64,000 nucleotides of DNA from Chamaea fasciata (Eukaryota > Chordata > Aves > Passeriformes > Sylviidae), in NCBI GenBank assembly GCA_029207755.1, contig JARCOQ010000007.1, positions 43,915,656-43,979,655 on the forward strand, given 5' to 3'. This document shows positions 51,750 to 64,000 of this stretch, in pieces. Numbering within the stretch: position 1 is the stretch's first letter; each line of letters opens with the position of its first letter. The notes below the pieces were generated by a model that saw only the letters and a list, made by a program, of their open reading frames with translations, ran no database searches and was not told the DNA's origin. A program made the position numbers and the translations under genes.

Positions 51750-52452
51750 TGGCTTGGGTTTTGTAAAGAACATGTTATTGTATTCCATCTGTTGAAACTG
51801 GGTGGAGCAGAATTGCTCATCTTTGCCCAAATGGGTCAGTGTCCCTTATCAGATGGTGAAGTGTTACTTATCTCTCTTCATTGTTCCACTACCTCCATGG
51901 GGATATCTTCTGCTAATGGACCATTCAAAGCTCACCAATGACACGACACATTACATCATACCATTGTAAGATGCTCCACACTCGGAGGATAAGCCTAAGC
52001 ATCTTAACCTAGATAAAAAGGAGCCACAGTGCCACCAAGTATCCGGTTTTCCACCGGATCCCTGGAGGAAGACTGGACCCATCTCACCATTACTGGACCT
52101 TTTTTCTTCAACGGGACCATCTCTACTCCAACAGAACCACATCTGCCACTCCAGGAGGGCTTACTTTGGACTGCTTCCAACACCCTGACCAGCAGGGTGT
52201 CAGGTTGTATTTCTGACTCTGTCAGGGTTTTCTAGGATTTCTTGTTTGTTTGTTTGCTTGCTTATTCTTCTGCACTACAACATTTGTATTTTTATATCCC
52301 TAGTAAAGAACTGCTATACCTATTCTCAAAATCTTTGCCTGACAGCCTTTTAATTGCAAATTTATAATAATTTGGAAAAGGGGGGAGGGGCTTACATTTC
52401 AAGGGAGACTCCCACCTTCCCTGGCAGATACCTGTCTATCTAAACCAAGACA
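51750..52452 (+). mobile_element. Solo LTR inserted in host LTR (703 bp, 5-bp target-site duplication)
   Basis: Starts TGGCTTGGG and ends CCAAGACA, flanked by perfect 5-bp copies of AAAGG (51745-51749 and 52453-52457). A TATA-like box (gataaaaagg) is at 52012-52021 and an AGTAAA polyadenylation-signal variant at 52302-52307, so it is on the plus strand. It closely resembles a large LTR family I recall as abundant in songbird genomes, and the 5-bp duplication fits an ERVL-like element. No internal coding region remains. ORFs within it (for example 52029-52235 plus and 51951-52142 minus) are by-products. It carries a short (TTGT/TTGC)n patch at 52243-52264. Confidence 0.93.
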
Positions 52453-52457
52453 AAAGG
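52453..52457. repeat. Right target-site duplication of the 703-bp LTR
   Basis: AAAGG directly after the terminal CA; identical to 51745-51749. Confidence 0.9.
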
Positions 52458-52869
52458 GGACACAGCAAGGACAGCTGACCCCAAATGGATAAAGGGATAT
52501 TCCCGACCATATGTCATGCTCATTAATAAAACTGAGGGGAAGGTTTTCCATGGAGCTGCTGCCCAAGAATGTCTGGACATCAGTCAGTTAGTTAGTGAGA
52601 ATTTGTTTTCATTTGCATAGCTTGCTTTGGTTTTATTTATTTCTTGTTTTTACTTTCCTTTTCATTACAATTTATTCTTATCAATATTACTATTGTGGTG
52701 GTGGTAATGTAATTATTTTTTAAAAAAAATTCAATTTTAAACAGTTTTTATCTCAAGCCGTGAATTTTCTCACATTTACCTTTCCAGTTTGCTTGCCCCC
52801 ATCCCACTGTAAGAGGAGTGTATAGGCACCTGTGTGGCATTTATTTACTGAATGGAGTTAAACCTCAAC

Positions 52870-54689
52870 CTGGGTGTTTATATGCTTTTCAGCTGTTTAC
52901 TAACACTGATGACACTAAGAGTTGTTGATGCTCAGCATTTCTGAAAACCAGGTCAGGCATATTCAAATCCTTAAATGTGGCTTTATTTGTCTAATGCTGA
53001 CTGTTAGCTGAGCCTTACAAAAATATATTTACTTCTGAAATTTCTTGCCAGATTGTTTTAAAGCTCCAAACTCTTAAGAGGGAAAATATGAAAATTTTTG
53101 GTAGCTCAGTAAAGGACATGGGAAGGTTGCCATCAACAAATAACCTTGTCAAGTGATTGTTAATACCTATTTTTTTTTTCCTTGACACCACAGATGTTAG
53201 ACCTAACCTTTTCTTTATTTTCCAGCAGTGCTCTAACTTCATCATACACAAGCAATCACTAGTTCTCTGAAATTTGAGACCTTCAGAGAAATCTGTAACT
53301 TTATCTCAGACAAATGCCTGGTAATAAATAGAAAATAAATAAACAGAAAAGTTTCTGTTAGCTTCACTGGAAAAAGGGTAGGTCCTTTAGCACTTTGTCA
53401 CCAGCCTTCTAAACAGAAAACAAGAGGTATTGAGAAACACCTTTTTGTTTACTTTGTCTTACTCTAATAATTGTGTTTAGTTCATGAGCAAATCCATATT
53501 AATTCAGATGAAGGAAATGGGGAATGAATGCTTCATCTGTGATCTCATTGACTGAGAATGGAAGACCCAGCTGGGTTAAAAAAGTAATTGATCGTAACAC
53601 TGTCCGTGTACATTTTGTTATTTGGGTCAGTGGAGACAGGAGCGTTTTCACTCATTTTGTTTGCTTGGGCATAATGCACCCTCTAAGTGGCATTGAGTAG
53701 TAGATAGGGTTTGTAGCACTCAAACACATTTACAGAGTCTATTCTTCTCCAAGACAGCAGTAGCTCCAGTCACCAGCCTGCCCAGACCTCCAACTATTCA
53801 TTAACACCCATGGCATTGCTATTGGATAATTAGTCTTCCCATGCCTGTTGGTATTAAAAGCAAACCCCCTGTATCTGACAGTCCTTTTGAGGATAGGCTT
53901 TTATATTTCACATATGCATTGCGTCATTGCTACCTGGCCTCCTTTAGAGAAAATGAAAACACGAAAGTTAGCTCATCAGATAACACAAAATATGGTGCTG
54001 ATGATTACTCTATTAAGACATTAAGGCTCACTGTACCATGGGTTGAAATTTTTCACTCTGGATTTTTGAAGCAGATCGGTAACTCTCAACTAAAGAACAG
54101 TCCTTCAATTACTAGAAGATATACAATGTGACCTAGGGTTTTATCAATTTTTTTTTTTTTTTTTTCTGCAGTACATCTAGGAGAATGTATTAAAAAGTAG
54201 AGGAAAGCTGTCTCCACTCTGTCTTATCTTTTGGCCCTTTAAAGCATGGGTTCATTATCCTGCCTGCTTTAAAAAGGCATCTAGTATAGATCAGCTCCCC
54301 CTATGTTATTAACTTTCAGGGTTAGCAAAAAATAAAGTTCCTGCTTTTTCTTTCAAGACTCTTCATGCTAATCTCTTCATGCTGTTTCCCTATCAAAAAC
54401 TTGTAATTGTGAAGTACTGACATTTTCTTCCTATTAGTTGCATGCTAAAATTATGATTTCAGATTCACCTGAGTTTAGAATGACTCCCATGGTCCACTAC
54501 CATCTAGATCAGGAGGGAACTCAGGTTTACTCTGTTAGATAACTTTTCCTGATACTATCACACTTTGTGCCACACACGCGGCTCCTGCAGTGCCTCACTT
54601 CATGCCAGTTTTGTTAAACTTTTTTAATGCAGAGATTTTACATCAATCAGTAGAGTATGGGGAAGGTAGAGGGTGAGCATTGATCTTCA
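52870..54689. other. Non-coding stretch, no gene recognised
   Basis: Contains T18 at 54148-54165. The part from about 53480 to 53960 has balanced composition and no repeats, but no exon is recognisable. Confidence 0.5.
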
Positions 54690-55508
54690 ATGTTTTCTCA
54701 TAGATTTTACCCAGAGAGTTTTTTTGTAAAGTGCAGAAGTCTCCTTTTGCAAGTTCACTCCGGATTTGTGGCATATATGTTTATAGTTAAATCAGTTATT
54801 ATTATCTCATTTTGGGTTATTCAGATCTGTAACATCAAACAAAGACATGTCTGTACTGTAAGTTTAAGAAGACTAGCAAGAAGAACTGAACTCTTGGCTA
54901 GGTTATTGGATCCAATCCTTATGACAGAATGGAATATGATCCTGCTTTCTAACTCATGCAAGAGGTTTAGATTTTATGCATGTTTTCCCTGGCTCTGTTT
55001 TCTGATTGAAACTCCCACTCAGAGGGCTGACTATCTGAAACTGAGGCCAGCTACTGGCTCTCCAGTCACATGGAATGTATATCTAATTCAAAAACAGACT
55101 CTCTTCTAGACCTACATACCTGGGTGTGGGAGTAAACAAGATTGCTGATGACAGGCTTGGGCAACTTTTCTGAAATTTAGCCAGAAGCAAGCCCCGGAGT
55201 CTCAGAATCGTTGCAGAACCACCATCTTCAGTTTCCTCTGTAGTGTAACATTCAGGTATCTCCAAGAAGTGCAGTATGTATCTCTCCATTATGTAACAGT
55301 CTTGATATGCAAGCACCAGAGTGAAGGAAATCAACTTCTGCGACAGAGACTTTCTAACTGCTTCATTTTGGTGATGGTGCTTTAAGTGGAGCAGATTGGT
55401 ACTCTTAGTCTGAGTGTTTAAATGAAACCATTGCACTACAGTCTTCTTTCCCTCTGCTAATGTCCTATTCCAGTAGCTCTGTATTATCAGGAAAACATCA
55501 GTAAACAC
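54690..55508. other. Convergent pair of unidentified ORFs (139 and 141 codons)
   Basis: The plus-strand frame 54690-55109 (139 codons) and the minus-strand frame 55083-55508 (141 codons) overlap by 27 bp at their 3' ends. They are, with the frame at 29812-30231, the longest in the window. Neither shows a domain, signal peptide, repeat or catalytic motif I can name. The minus-strand product has no obvious low complexity and a central Leu/Ile/Tyr-rich segment, but I cannot place it. By rough expectation for AT-rich DNA of this size, one frame of this length by chance is plausible. It is not called as a gene. Confidence 0.2.
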
Positions 55509-58500
55509 TTTAGATCATGCCTAAGGTAACTTTGTATTCTTGTTTCTATCTAGAGAGCTATTATCTCTGTATTCTCTCTCCTTTTCCTCTCTCCCCTCTT
55601 CTCCCTCATTTCTTCCCCACCCTGCCACACAAGTAATACTAAATGAATGAGTTCATACTAAATGAGTTCATCTTTTTGCAAGGATAAGGATAAGACAAAG
55701 CTTTGAAGAGTCAAAGTATTATTAAGACATGCCTTTGATCTTAGCCAACGTATGATGCCTGAGAGTTGCTCCTTGTATTCTGCAGGTATGCTCCATCCAT
55801 TTCTAGACAATCTTCCAAATGAGAAGCCAGTTTATTGCATTTATACAATATAACTGACTGTATACACAGAGGCAGCTCACTAGGACAATGAAATAATGTG
55901 AAATGATTAAATAATAGCACAGGTTGTCAGATGTGCAAACTATTGTAAATTGTAGCTCCCATGCAGTGCTCACCCTGCATAAAGTATTCCAATACCATTA
56001 CATGGATATACCACTGCCAGAGACCTCCTTGGAACCAAGTCCTGTCCCTGTTAGTAAAGAAAAAGATTTTATGCAACTCTTTCTGTAAAACTTACATTAA
56101 AAAATGCTTTACAGACAGGCACAACAAATGTAATCTGTAGAAGAAACAAGTAAAATTTAATATGAAGTTCACAGTTATGCTAAAGCACTTGCTTACACAC
56201 CAGTTTATAGAGAGAGACTAATTAAAGGAGATTACAGAGATTATGAATTAAAAAGTAATAAACCGGGTATTTTACAATTGTGCGTTACAGACTTTTAAGC
56301 ATAGTAGTGATATATTCCCTTGGGGAGAAAATCAGGTATGAAGTTTAAAATTTCACAAGTACCACTGAATCTGGTGTGAGTGGAGATATAATGCTTAAAG
56401 TTTGGAAAATATACCTGCTTAAATTAAGTATAGGTACCTCTGTTATCTGGTCTTTTGTTTATCCTATTCTTCACATCAGTAATGCTCTGACTGATAAATA
56501 CAAGTTCTCCTTGTTTTAAAGAAAAGCTTTTTTGCTCATTTGTCATAAGAAATATGATTCTTAATTTTTATATTTCATTATGATCTTACTTTTTCAGTTT
56601 GATCATCACTATGTGTACCATCTTCTTTATAATTCAATTAATTATAAAAACGAAAAGGGACTTATGAAGAAAGTGAGAAAACCTATTTTGATTGTTAAAA
56701 TTTTCTTTCTAGTACAATCACCAACTAGCAGAATCCTAAAACTGCATTACCACCAGCTCATTCTCTTGTCTCAAGTATGCACCAGGTACAGAAAAACTGA
56801 CTAAAGAGACAGACAGAGCATGGAGGCCATCAGCATCCTAACTTTAGAATGTAAGCAATAAATTTTATTAAATTTTAAAAAATACTTTTATAAGGAGATA
56901 CTATTTTTATTCACTGCAAGTACAGGTATCCCTTATTAGGAACTTTAGAATTAATGTTTATTAAAAATATAGCTATTTGCAACAGTTTTACCTCTGCTTT
57001 AAGATAGTGTAGGGAGTGGAGAACAAAAAACTGTGCTTGTTCATAAACTCCCACACTATAAACATTTAAAGCTGGGTCATTCATCCTCCATTACTAGTTT
57101 TGTGATCATGGTTTTCCTCACCTTTTTTTTTTTTTTTTTTCTTGTTATAAAATGATGTAAATTACTGTTCAGACTCACAGTGTGTACTTCAACTTGTCTG
57201 AACACCTGAACACATTGAGGATGCCAGAAGCGAAAGGTGGAAACCATGTATTCAGTGACTAAGTACATGAGGCCGAATAAATGGTAAGGTTTGGGTTTCG
57301 CTCTTCCTCCACGCATTCCAGAGAATTCACACTTGCTCCTTCAAGGAAAAAGCAAGCAATTCATATTCTGATCAAACAGGTGCAGTTATTTTTAACTGAT
57401 TTCCCATAATGGAGGTTGACCATCTAATTGTAAAGCTCAATGGTATTGTACATTGTAGAAAGAAAGCCTATGCCCTGGGTTATTGAACTTTTGGAAACTG
57501 TTAATGACAAATAACAGTGTTGACACCCTAATAATTTGATGTTAGCGTCAAACTCCTAAGAATGCTCTTTCCGATACTCATTCTGTTTAGGAGGATACTG
57601 CATAGTATCTGGTAAGCCTAGAAGGCACTTGTGGAGGCCAAAAAAATTTTTTTCTCTTTTTTGTACTTTCAGAAGTTGCTTATTGGTTTTTTGCATCTTG
57701 TCAGTACTACAGCGTAAAAATATATCAGTATTTCTTATTCAAAACCACCATGATTTTCTTCTTAAAACCTAATTTATGCACCATATATTCTCATTTAAAT
57801 CATCAGTAATATGCAATATAATTCAAATGTGTTATAACTATCTTCCCTTCTTCCATCTTGTAAATTTTTCCTCAGTGCTGGGTGTTGTACTCAAGGTCTG
57901 TGGTTGGCACTGGAGTAGTGTCTACATCTGGTAGGAAGAGTGACAGATTGAATGCAGACTAGGATCGGATTATCATGCAGTGTAACTCCAGTCTGAGGCT
58001 GCAGTTCTTGAGTCGTATAATGCAAAATCAAAATTTTGCCAACTGAGGTTTATAGTGTGTATTTCTTATTATACATATAGCCGTGGTATTTGGAAAGTCT
58101 GGTCATAAGCCAGGTATTGGAATGACATTTGTAAAAAAGCCAGGGAGGAAATTTGGCTAAACCTGATAAGAAATGATACGAAGATACAAACACTCATTAT
58201 CAGTAGAGAGAAACTATAAATGTGTGAGGGGTTTTGTACTTGCACATTCATTTGACTAAAGACTGTCACAAAGCAAAACAAAGACTTTAACAGCCCTATT
58301 GTTTATTACAATGCGTTTCTTAATCAAAACAAGTACAGCTAGAAAACTGATCTGTATGAAGCCTTCTTATTCATTTTATAAAATCCAGTTTAAAGCAAGT
58401 GGTCTGGAAAGAGACTGGCCTGGGCGTCTGACATGCCCTTAGTAAATAGTTCCCAAGTAGCATAATACATTCAACTCCAGCAGAGGAATTTTAATTTTCT

Positions 58501-59410
58501 TTCAACCATTGTTTTCAAGGGTAACATGTCAAAGCTTAGCACTTTATTTGGATTAAGTTCAGTTGGTCCACAGCCCCCTAAAGTTCCACTTTCCAATCAG
58601 TTGAGGTCTAATACATGAGAATGAGACATGTAGTTCAAGATGAAATAAAATCTATAAACTTACTACTGGTCAAAATTTTGATTTAGTCAATATATTGAAA
58701 TACATTATTTAAATGAAAAATGAAAAAATATGCAAGCAAAGAAATACCCCAGGTTTCCTAGTTAATAAAATGCAAGATAAATTGTTTCAGACACTATTTA
58801 TTCATGCATGAAATCAAATTGTTTCATTCACTCTTCTATAAGAATTTTCTGTAAAATTCAGCTAATATCTTAAAATTATTTCCTTTAGATGATTTTTTCA
58901 TGCTTCATGACTTGTAAATGTGAAGACTTTGCTCACTGAAGTCACAGAAAAATAACACATACACTAATTTATATTCATATTTGAGAAGTTTGTAAGAGAT
59001 TCTATAGACGTATTTGTGACTAAATTTCAGGTTAAGAAGTCAATATGAATTCTGAAATAGCATGTCAGAAATATTTTCCATGGGTGTTAAGTATATGAAG
59101 AAACTTCATGGACTTTTCATTTTGTGAAGAATCCGAATATAAAAATATCTATGAAAACATAGGATCAAGTTTAAAAAGAGATATAAGTTTATGAAGACAA
59201 TGATTATAAGAGTTCTTACTGAAAATCAGACACTACTTGCTTCCTTTTCTTCCTCTCAATCTATTTTAAATTGATGAAGCCAGCATCTTCACAGGTAGCC
59301 TTTAAAGATAACCCCATTATTACTGCAAAGTGTTCAAAAAATGTGAGAAATTCTTATTCACAACACATTTCTTTGAAAAACATTGTCTAGAAGAGAAAAG
59401 AAACTGAAGG

Positions 59411-59448
59411 AAAAAAAAAAAAAAAGAAAAAAAAAAAGAAAAAAAAGA
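59411..59448. repeat. A-rich low-complexity tract
   Basis: About 38 bases of A broken by two single G. It produces a poly-lysine artefact on the plus strand. Confidence 0.9.
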
Positions 59449-62400
59449 GATAGTCTTGCTTTTCCTACCACAGCAATGAGGACTAATTCTGTGTTCAGAC
59501 TGTTAAGGGAGAAACCTAAGGGGGTGTCCTTTATAGCTATAGAGACTCCTCTTAGCTGTAAGACTAATAGTCAAACAGACTAGATGAGTATGGCTGCCTC
59601 AATTAATTACCTTGTCCTTTCTTTTCCTTTTAAAAATGAAAAAAATCCCTGTATCAGAACTGAATAGCCCAAATTCAAGACAGAATACTTCAGACTTTGA
59701 TTCCATAAGTGCCATGAATGTGGTAAATACTTTGTTACAACACTCTCTCCTCCATCTCTGTTAAAATTCATCCACAGTTTTCCTAGAATCTTAGTTCTGG
59801 CATCTGGCCATCACCCCTGGACAGGCTACCTCCTGCCATTAAGCAAGGAAAAGGTTTGTATCAAAACACTGAAATGAATGTCCAAAGACTCGGCTGATAC
59901 TTGGACTGGGATTTGAAAAATCTTAATAAATCTGAAGATTTTAATACATCTGCAGAGCCTCTCGGAATATTATCTGAAGGGTTATAAAACTCCTAAACTT
60001 AAAACTGAAGAGCAAGATGTTAAAAAGATAGGCAGTTACAGATGTTACAGTGATAGGCAAAATGCATATTGGAACAAGAATATACTGGGTATTAATCACT
60101 TTGCTTTGTGTTCTCTTCACATCAGAGCGATGGTTATTTTTCATTCTAAAACACAGGAAAAAGGCAGTGTCTCTTCTTTAAAAATCGTAGTAATTTCCAT
60201 TCTTCTCAGCATCTTGAAAGTTCAGATAGAAATTGTTTCTCTTAGGCTCAGTATTTGAGAATTATTTCCTTGCAGAGATGTGATGGAATTGATTAAGGGT
60301 TTCACATTAAAGAATATGATTTTTTTTCAGTATACTATGCTTACACATGCTTAAATTCTTTTTTTTTTTTTTTTATTATTTTTTATGGCTGTTCCTAAAA
60401 ACATTATTTAAATAAAAACATATATGCAAAATTCCTTTTCAAAGATAAAACAGCATCCAACAGTGAAATTATATTCATTTATTCATGTTTAAGTTACTGG
60501 GAAAACTGGAAAATTAGGTATCAGAGTGATTTAAAAATATATTTTTATTAATTTTGCCAATGAAATAAAATTTTAAAAAAGCTCTATTTTTTTTTCTATT
60601 TATTTTCTTTCATGTGAGCATACCGTAGAAGTCATTCTTGAGTCCATCAGTAATGGAAATCTGGCATACAATATTATTGCAAACACTATTAAATATCTGC
60701 ATATCAGTCCATCCTTCCCTACTGGTTTTCAATATTTCCAGACGTGCCAAAGATCCTGTTTGCATCCATACCAGGTCTATTATTAAAGCACAGTCTATTC
60801 AGTGTGTGTGGTACATTCAGTGGTCCAGAATTCCTGGGTATGTAGAATTTACCAATCCTCAATTCTGCTGCATCCAGGGTCTCAGATGTGCCATTAGTGC
60901 TTTGCAATCACTTGCAGTTGAACAAAGAACACCAACAGAACCTGTCCATTTCACTGTCAAACATGCCTTGCAAACAACTTCTCCCAGGAGCACAAAAGAG
61001 TGGGAACAGACCAAGAACTTCTAAGAAATGAGTTAAATAGTTCAATTCTATCTTAGACGTTAGCATTCAGAGTGGTAAGACAGCACAAAGGTCGATAGAG
61101 TTAAAATCTTTTTGTTTTCTAAACAAGTATCTTATTGCTACAGATGTGCTAAAATTGTGCTGATCCAAACCATTTCTCATGCCAAGCTACAGTACTTTCT
61201 ACCACCGTCCTGTTACCTGAACACTTCAAAATTTCTCATGCCAAACTCCTCACGCAATTTCAAGCTTAATTTAACACATCTTAAAAACAGAGTTAGTAAA
61301 AGAATGTCATATCCCACAGCAAACAGAGTTGAGCTTATGTTGTGTAATTGTCTGTTTATCTAAATAAATTTACTGTAGCTCTCTGGTCCCTACTTTACAG
61401 ATAAAATATTGAGGACAGTTGTAATTAGGTCATGTTTTAAATCTTCCTTTCCTTCTTCTCAAGCCTGATAAGGCAACAACAACTCTAACCAGTGTTCCTT
61501 ACTTTTCTACACTGTAGCTAACTAATCTAATGTCATCTCAATATTTAATTTTATTTGCTTCTGCAGCTCTCCTCTCTCAGTATTTACCTACCGGCTTTCC
61601 CTGAAACTATATCTTTATTAATTTAAGAACCTTCCAGAGACTCTCAGCCTTCCAAGTAAGAAACACTAAGTAATTTTTAAGCAGTCAAATCTTCAATAAA
61701 TCTAAGATGCAAAGGTTCTGAAATGGGCAGCAAAATAGCAAGAACAGATGCTAAGTGATGTTCAAAGCAATAATTGTACAAAGAGTGGTCTTTTTGCAAT
61801 ATATATTGAGTATTGAGGGACTGCTGCAAGTCTGGCTTCCATACTTAAAAATTTGTTCTGTTGGTGGGTAGATGTTTTTGCAATGAATATAAAAAAAGTT
61901 CCCTGAAGTTTGTCTTAAGGATGCACATCTCAAATATTTTCTAGTTGCTGGTTTGTACCTTTTCAGACAGACTATAGGAAAATCTGTTGTTTTGATCTGA
62001 AGGTTTACATTTTGTTCTTTGATTTATATTTGTTCACTGGTCTTGTTTTCTTTTTCCCAAACTAACAGCCCTGATGTTTCAGGAGGAAAAATTATGAAAG
62101 AAAGGATCAATGATGATATGAAACACACCTTCAGCTGGAAATTAAAATTAATTGTGTAAATAAAGTGCACTAACTAACTATTTCTGATCCAATATGCTGT
62201 TGAAATGGAATGTCAGGTTTTTAAAAACCACTTATTGGACCACCTTTCCTTTCAGAAATAAAACATGTATTTCAAGACAGATATAAATTCTTTGGTCTAG
62301 TTCCATCTCTGACTCTGAAGCTTTCCAGAATCTTAAAGTAATGAATATATAAATGTCATCATGATGGGAATAATTTTTATTCATTAATATCTTAAACTTA

Positions 62401-62865
62401 CACTTCTAAGGGAAGGTATTAATATAGGCCATAAGAATTGACTTTACCAGGCACAACTGAGAAATAAAGCTCAAGAACAGAAATGACAGAGGACATCGAA
62501 ACTGAAATTCAGATCTTTATTTGTTAGGAAAAGGAAGTCAATATAAGTATTATATAAGTGATTTAAAATTCTCAGCAGATTTTAATTTCATTCCAAATTT
62601 AGAAGGAAAGGCTTGCATGCTCTGTGACATTTTCATATTTAAATCAAAACATTTACAGAAAAAAACAACTTTCAAATATATTTTTTAAATCTCAAAATCT
62701 TTCAAGATTTTCCAATTTTAAAAAATCCCTAAAGAAATACCAAGAAAGAATGCCAAATACAGGCCTCCCAGATGGACAAAACTCCATTAGAGGATGTAGG
62801 ATGTATCTTTGGAAATTATTTGTGATCTTGATAGAATTCTTGTAGTGCTATGTATTCTGAATCCT

Positions 62866-62890
<25 letters not shown>
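62866..62890. repeat. A(25) homopolymer run
   Basis: Uninterrupted run of 25 A followed by a GA-rich stretch. Confidence 0.95.
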
Positions 62891-62897
<7 letters not shown>

Positions 62898-64000
62898 GGA
62901 AATTGTGTTAATATTTTTTTAATTGTGCTTAAAAAGGCTGTTCCTTTACAAAAGATTTTCTTCACAGTAGAAACATGTTCTTTTTATTTAGAATTCCTTT
63001 AGTTATCTTGGTGTAATAAAAGCATAGCACAGCAATACAGAGATTACACAAACAGGTACAAAGCTTCACAAGGGAACCCAAACTGAACTCAGGAAGTGCC
63101 TCTGTGATTCCTTGTGAATGGAATGCCTTGTTTGTATCCTGCCCTAAGGTTTGATATTTCAATTTAGGTGCCATGCTGTACTATACACTTATGTACTAGT
63201 ACTGATTCCCACGAGCTTCTCTTAAAACTCAGAAGTGCTCATAAGACCTAACTGTTGTCAAAACAATATGAAATGACCATTTAGGATGATTTTTTTTTTT
63301 TTTTTTTAAGACCAGTCACTTGAATGAATAATTCAAAATCTTAACATATTTTCTCAGGATGTAGCTGAAAAAAATACAAATGTCAGTGCAACATCTTGTG
63401 GGACTTCTCTAATGGCAGTAGCTCTCTGCTACAGAAAAAGATTTTATGAATAAGATTCCTGAATCAGAGGATAGAAATAAACAGCAGGAGGGGAAGGAAA
63501 TAGCAATGGCAGAAAAAAAGTAAAATCTTCCTCTGAGAGAAAACTTGTTACACAATATATTTTCAGCATAATGAATCTGAATGACAAAGAATCCAATGAT
63601 TCTGTATGAAATCAATTTCTGTATGGGACAGTTTATAGAAAAAAGAAATATTTATATCTATGATTTACAGATCAGAATGATGTAATACTTATAACTGCCT
63701 CACAGAGAGTGGAAGAGACAAAGATTGAGGAATAGAGACAGGAATCATTAAGCCCTTCATGCTGCAGAGTTGTCAAGCAGTTCACTAATATGACGACTGG
63801 TAACTAGTTCCAACATATGACGCTTTGCAAATTGAGAAGGTAGAAATTCCTCCGAAGTTCATAAAGTAGTCATGAACACTTCGGATGTTAACATTATCTT
63901 ACATATTAGTAGGAAATTCTGAGCTAGTTATGAAAAGTTATTATACTGCCAGTAAGCCATCAGGAGGCAAGATGAGGCGAGAGGAGGCAAGGAAGAGCAG

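Larger units (their letters stand above)
51215..52869 (+). mobile_element. Host solo LTR (about 612 bp net) interrupted by two other LTRs
   Basis: Three separated segments (51215-51353, 51689-51749, 52458-52869) join into one continuous LTR that I recognise as a family common in birds. The first segment carries the 5' part (tagtagctag at 51256-51265 and taacacgggg at 51304-51313). The middle carries the caccagcaagg part (51709-51719). The last carries ggacagctgaccc (52469-52481), a degraded TATA region (attaataaaac, 52522-52532) and a terminus with gttaaacctcaac (52857-52869). Removing the two inserts and one copy of each target duplication restores collinearity. The element is diverged, with degraded termini. 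A 9-base word, ctgggtgtt, occurs on both sides (51202-51210 and 52870-52878) and may contain the original target duplication, although it would shift the left end by up to 8 bases. Confidence 0.85.
55509..64000. other. AT-rich non-coding stretch with simple repeats, no gene recognised
   Basis: Holds T18 at 57123-57140, an A-rich tract at 59411-59448, T16 at 60359-60374, A25 at 62866-62890 and T18 at 63290-63307. A short purine-rich stretch with repeated gaggcaag-type words (63963-64000) runs off the end of the window. The 128-codon ORF at 60638-61024 has no recognisable features. Confidence 0.55.

Noticed and set aside
51488..51820. 110-codon minus-strand ORF
   Set aside because: It crosses the end of the 329-bp LTR, host LTR sequence and the start of the 703-bp LTR, so it cannot be a conserved gene.
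1..64000. tRNA, rRNA, CRISPR array, bacterial-style operon or satellite array
   Set aside because: None is visible. Repeats present are dispersed transposon fragments, microsatellites and two-copy duplications, not regular spaced arrays.

Overview
This window looks like non-coding nuclear DNA from a bird, most likely a songbird. The evidence is AT-rich, CpG-poor sequence with no dense coding, at least three fragments of CR1 (the dominant avian LINE family), and several solo LTRs resembling endogenous-retrovirus LTRs I know from passerine genomes. Family assignments are from memory; no search was run. I recognise no protein-coding exon, tRNA, rRNA, CRISPR array, operon or CpG island. The window reads as a gene desert or the inside of a very large intron.

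Layout: 1-6984 is AT-rich unique sequence with a 46-base T run (5276-5321) and a compound (TTA)n/(ATC)n microsatellite (5779-5905). A diverged minus-strand CR1 piece lies at 6985-7228. A perfect 43-bp tandem duplication sits at 10200-10285, an A-rich tract at 10822-10863, and a clean solo LTR at 11318-11635 with 5-bp target-site duplications. A short CR1 3' end on the minus strand lies near 17766-17850. From 17.9 to 35.8 kb there are only simple repeats, including a 73-base A run (24137-24209), (AAC)n, and an A30/(AT)20 compound tract. There is also a GC-richer patch at 29.4-30.2 kb with unrecognised overlapping ORFs. A plus-strand CR1 3' fragment (about 35815-36329) still encodes an open stretch of the ORF2 C terminus. 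Further right are a (CA)n/(GA)n tract, a 160-bp polypyrimidine tract (38394-38552), and a possible endogenous-retrovirus leader remnant near 42.4 kb.

The most striking structure is a nest of three LTRs at 51215-52869. An older solo LTR of about 612 bp is split by two later solo LTR insertions. One is 329 bp with a 6-bp duplication (GCCCAA). The other is 703 bp with a 5-bp duplication (AAAGG). All three lie on the plus strand. From 52.9 kb to the end only simple repeats and unrecognised AT-rich sequence are visible, apart from a convergent pair of 139- and 141-codon ORFs at 54690-55508 that I could not identify.

No genes work together here. The content is transposon history plus microsatellites. 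I found no credible undescribed biological system; the nested LTRs are the best-supported noteworthy feature.
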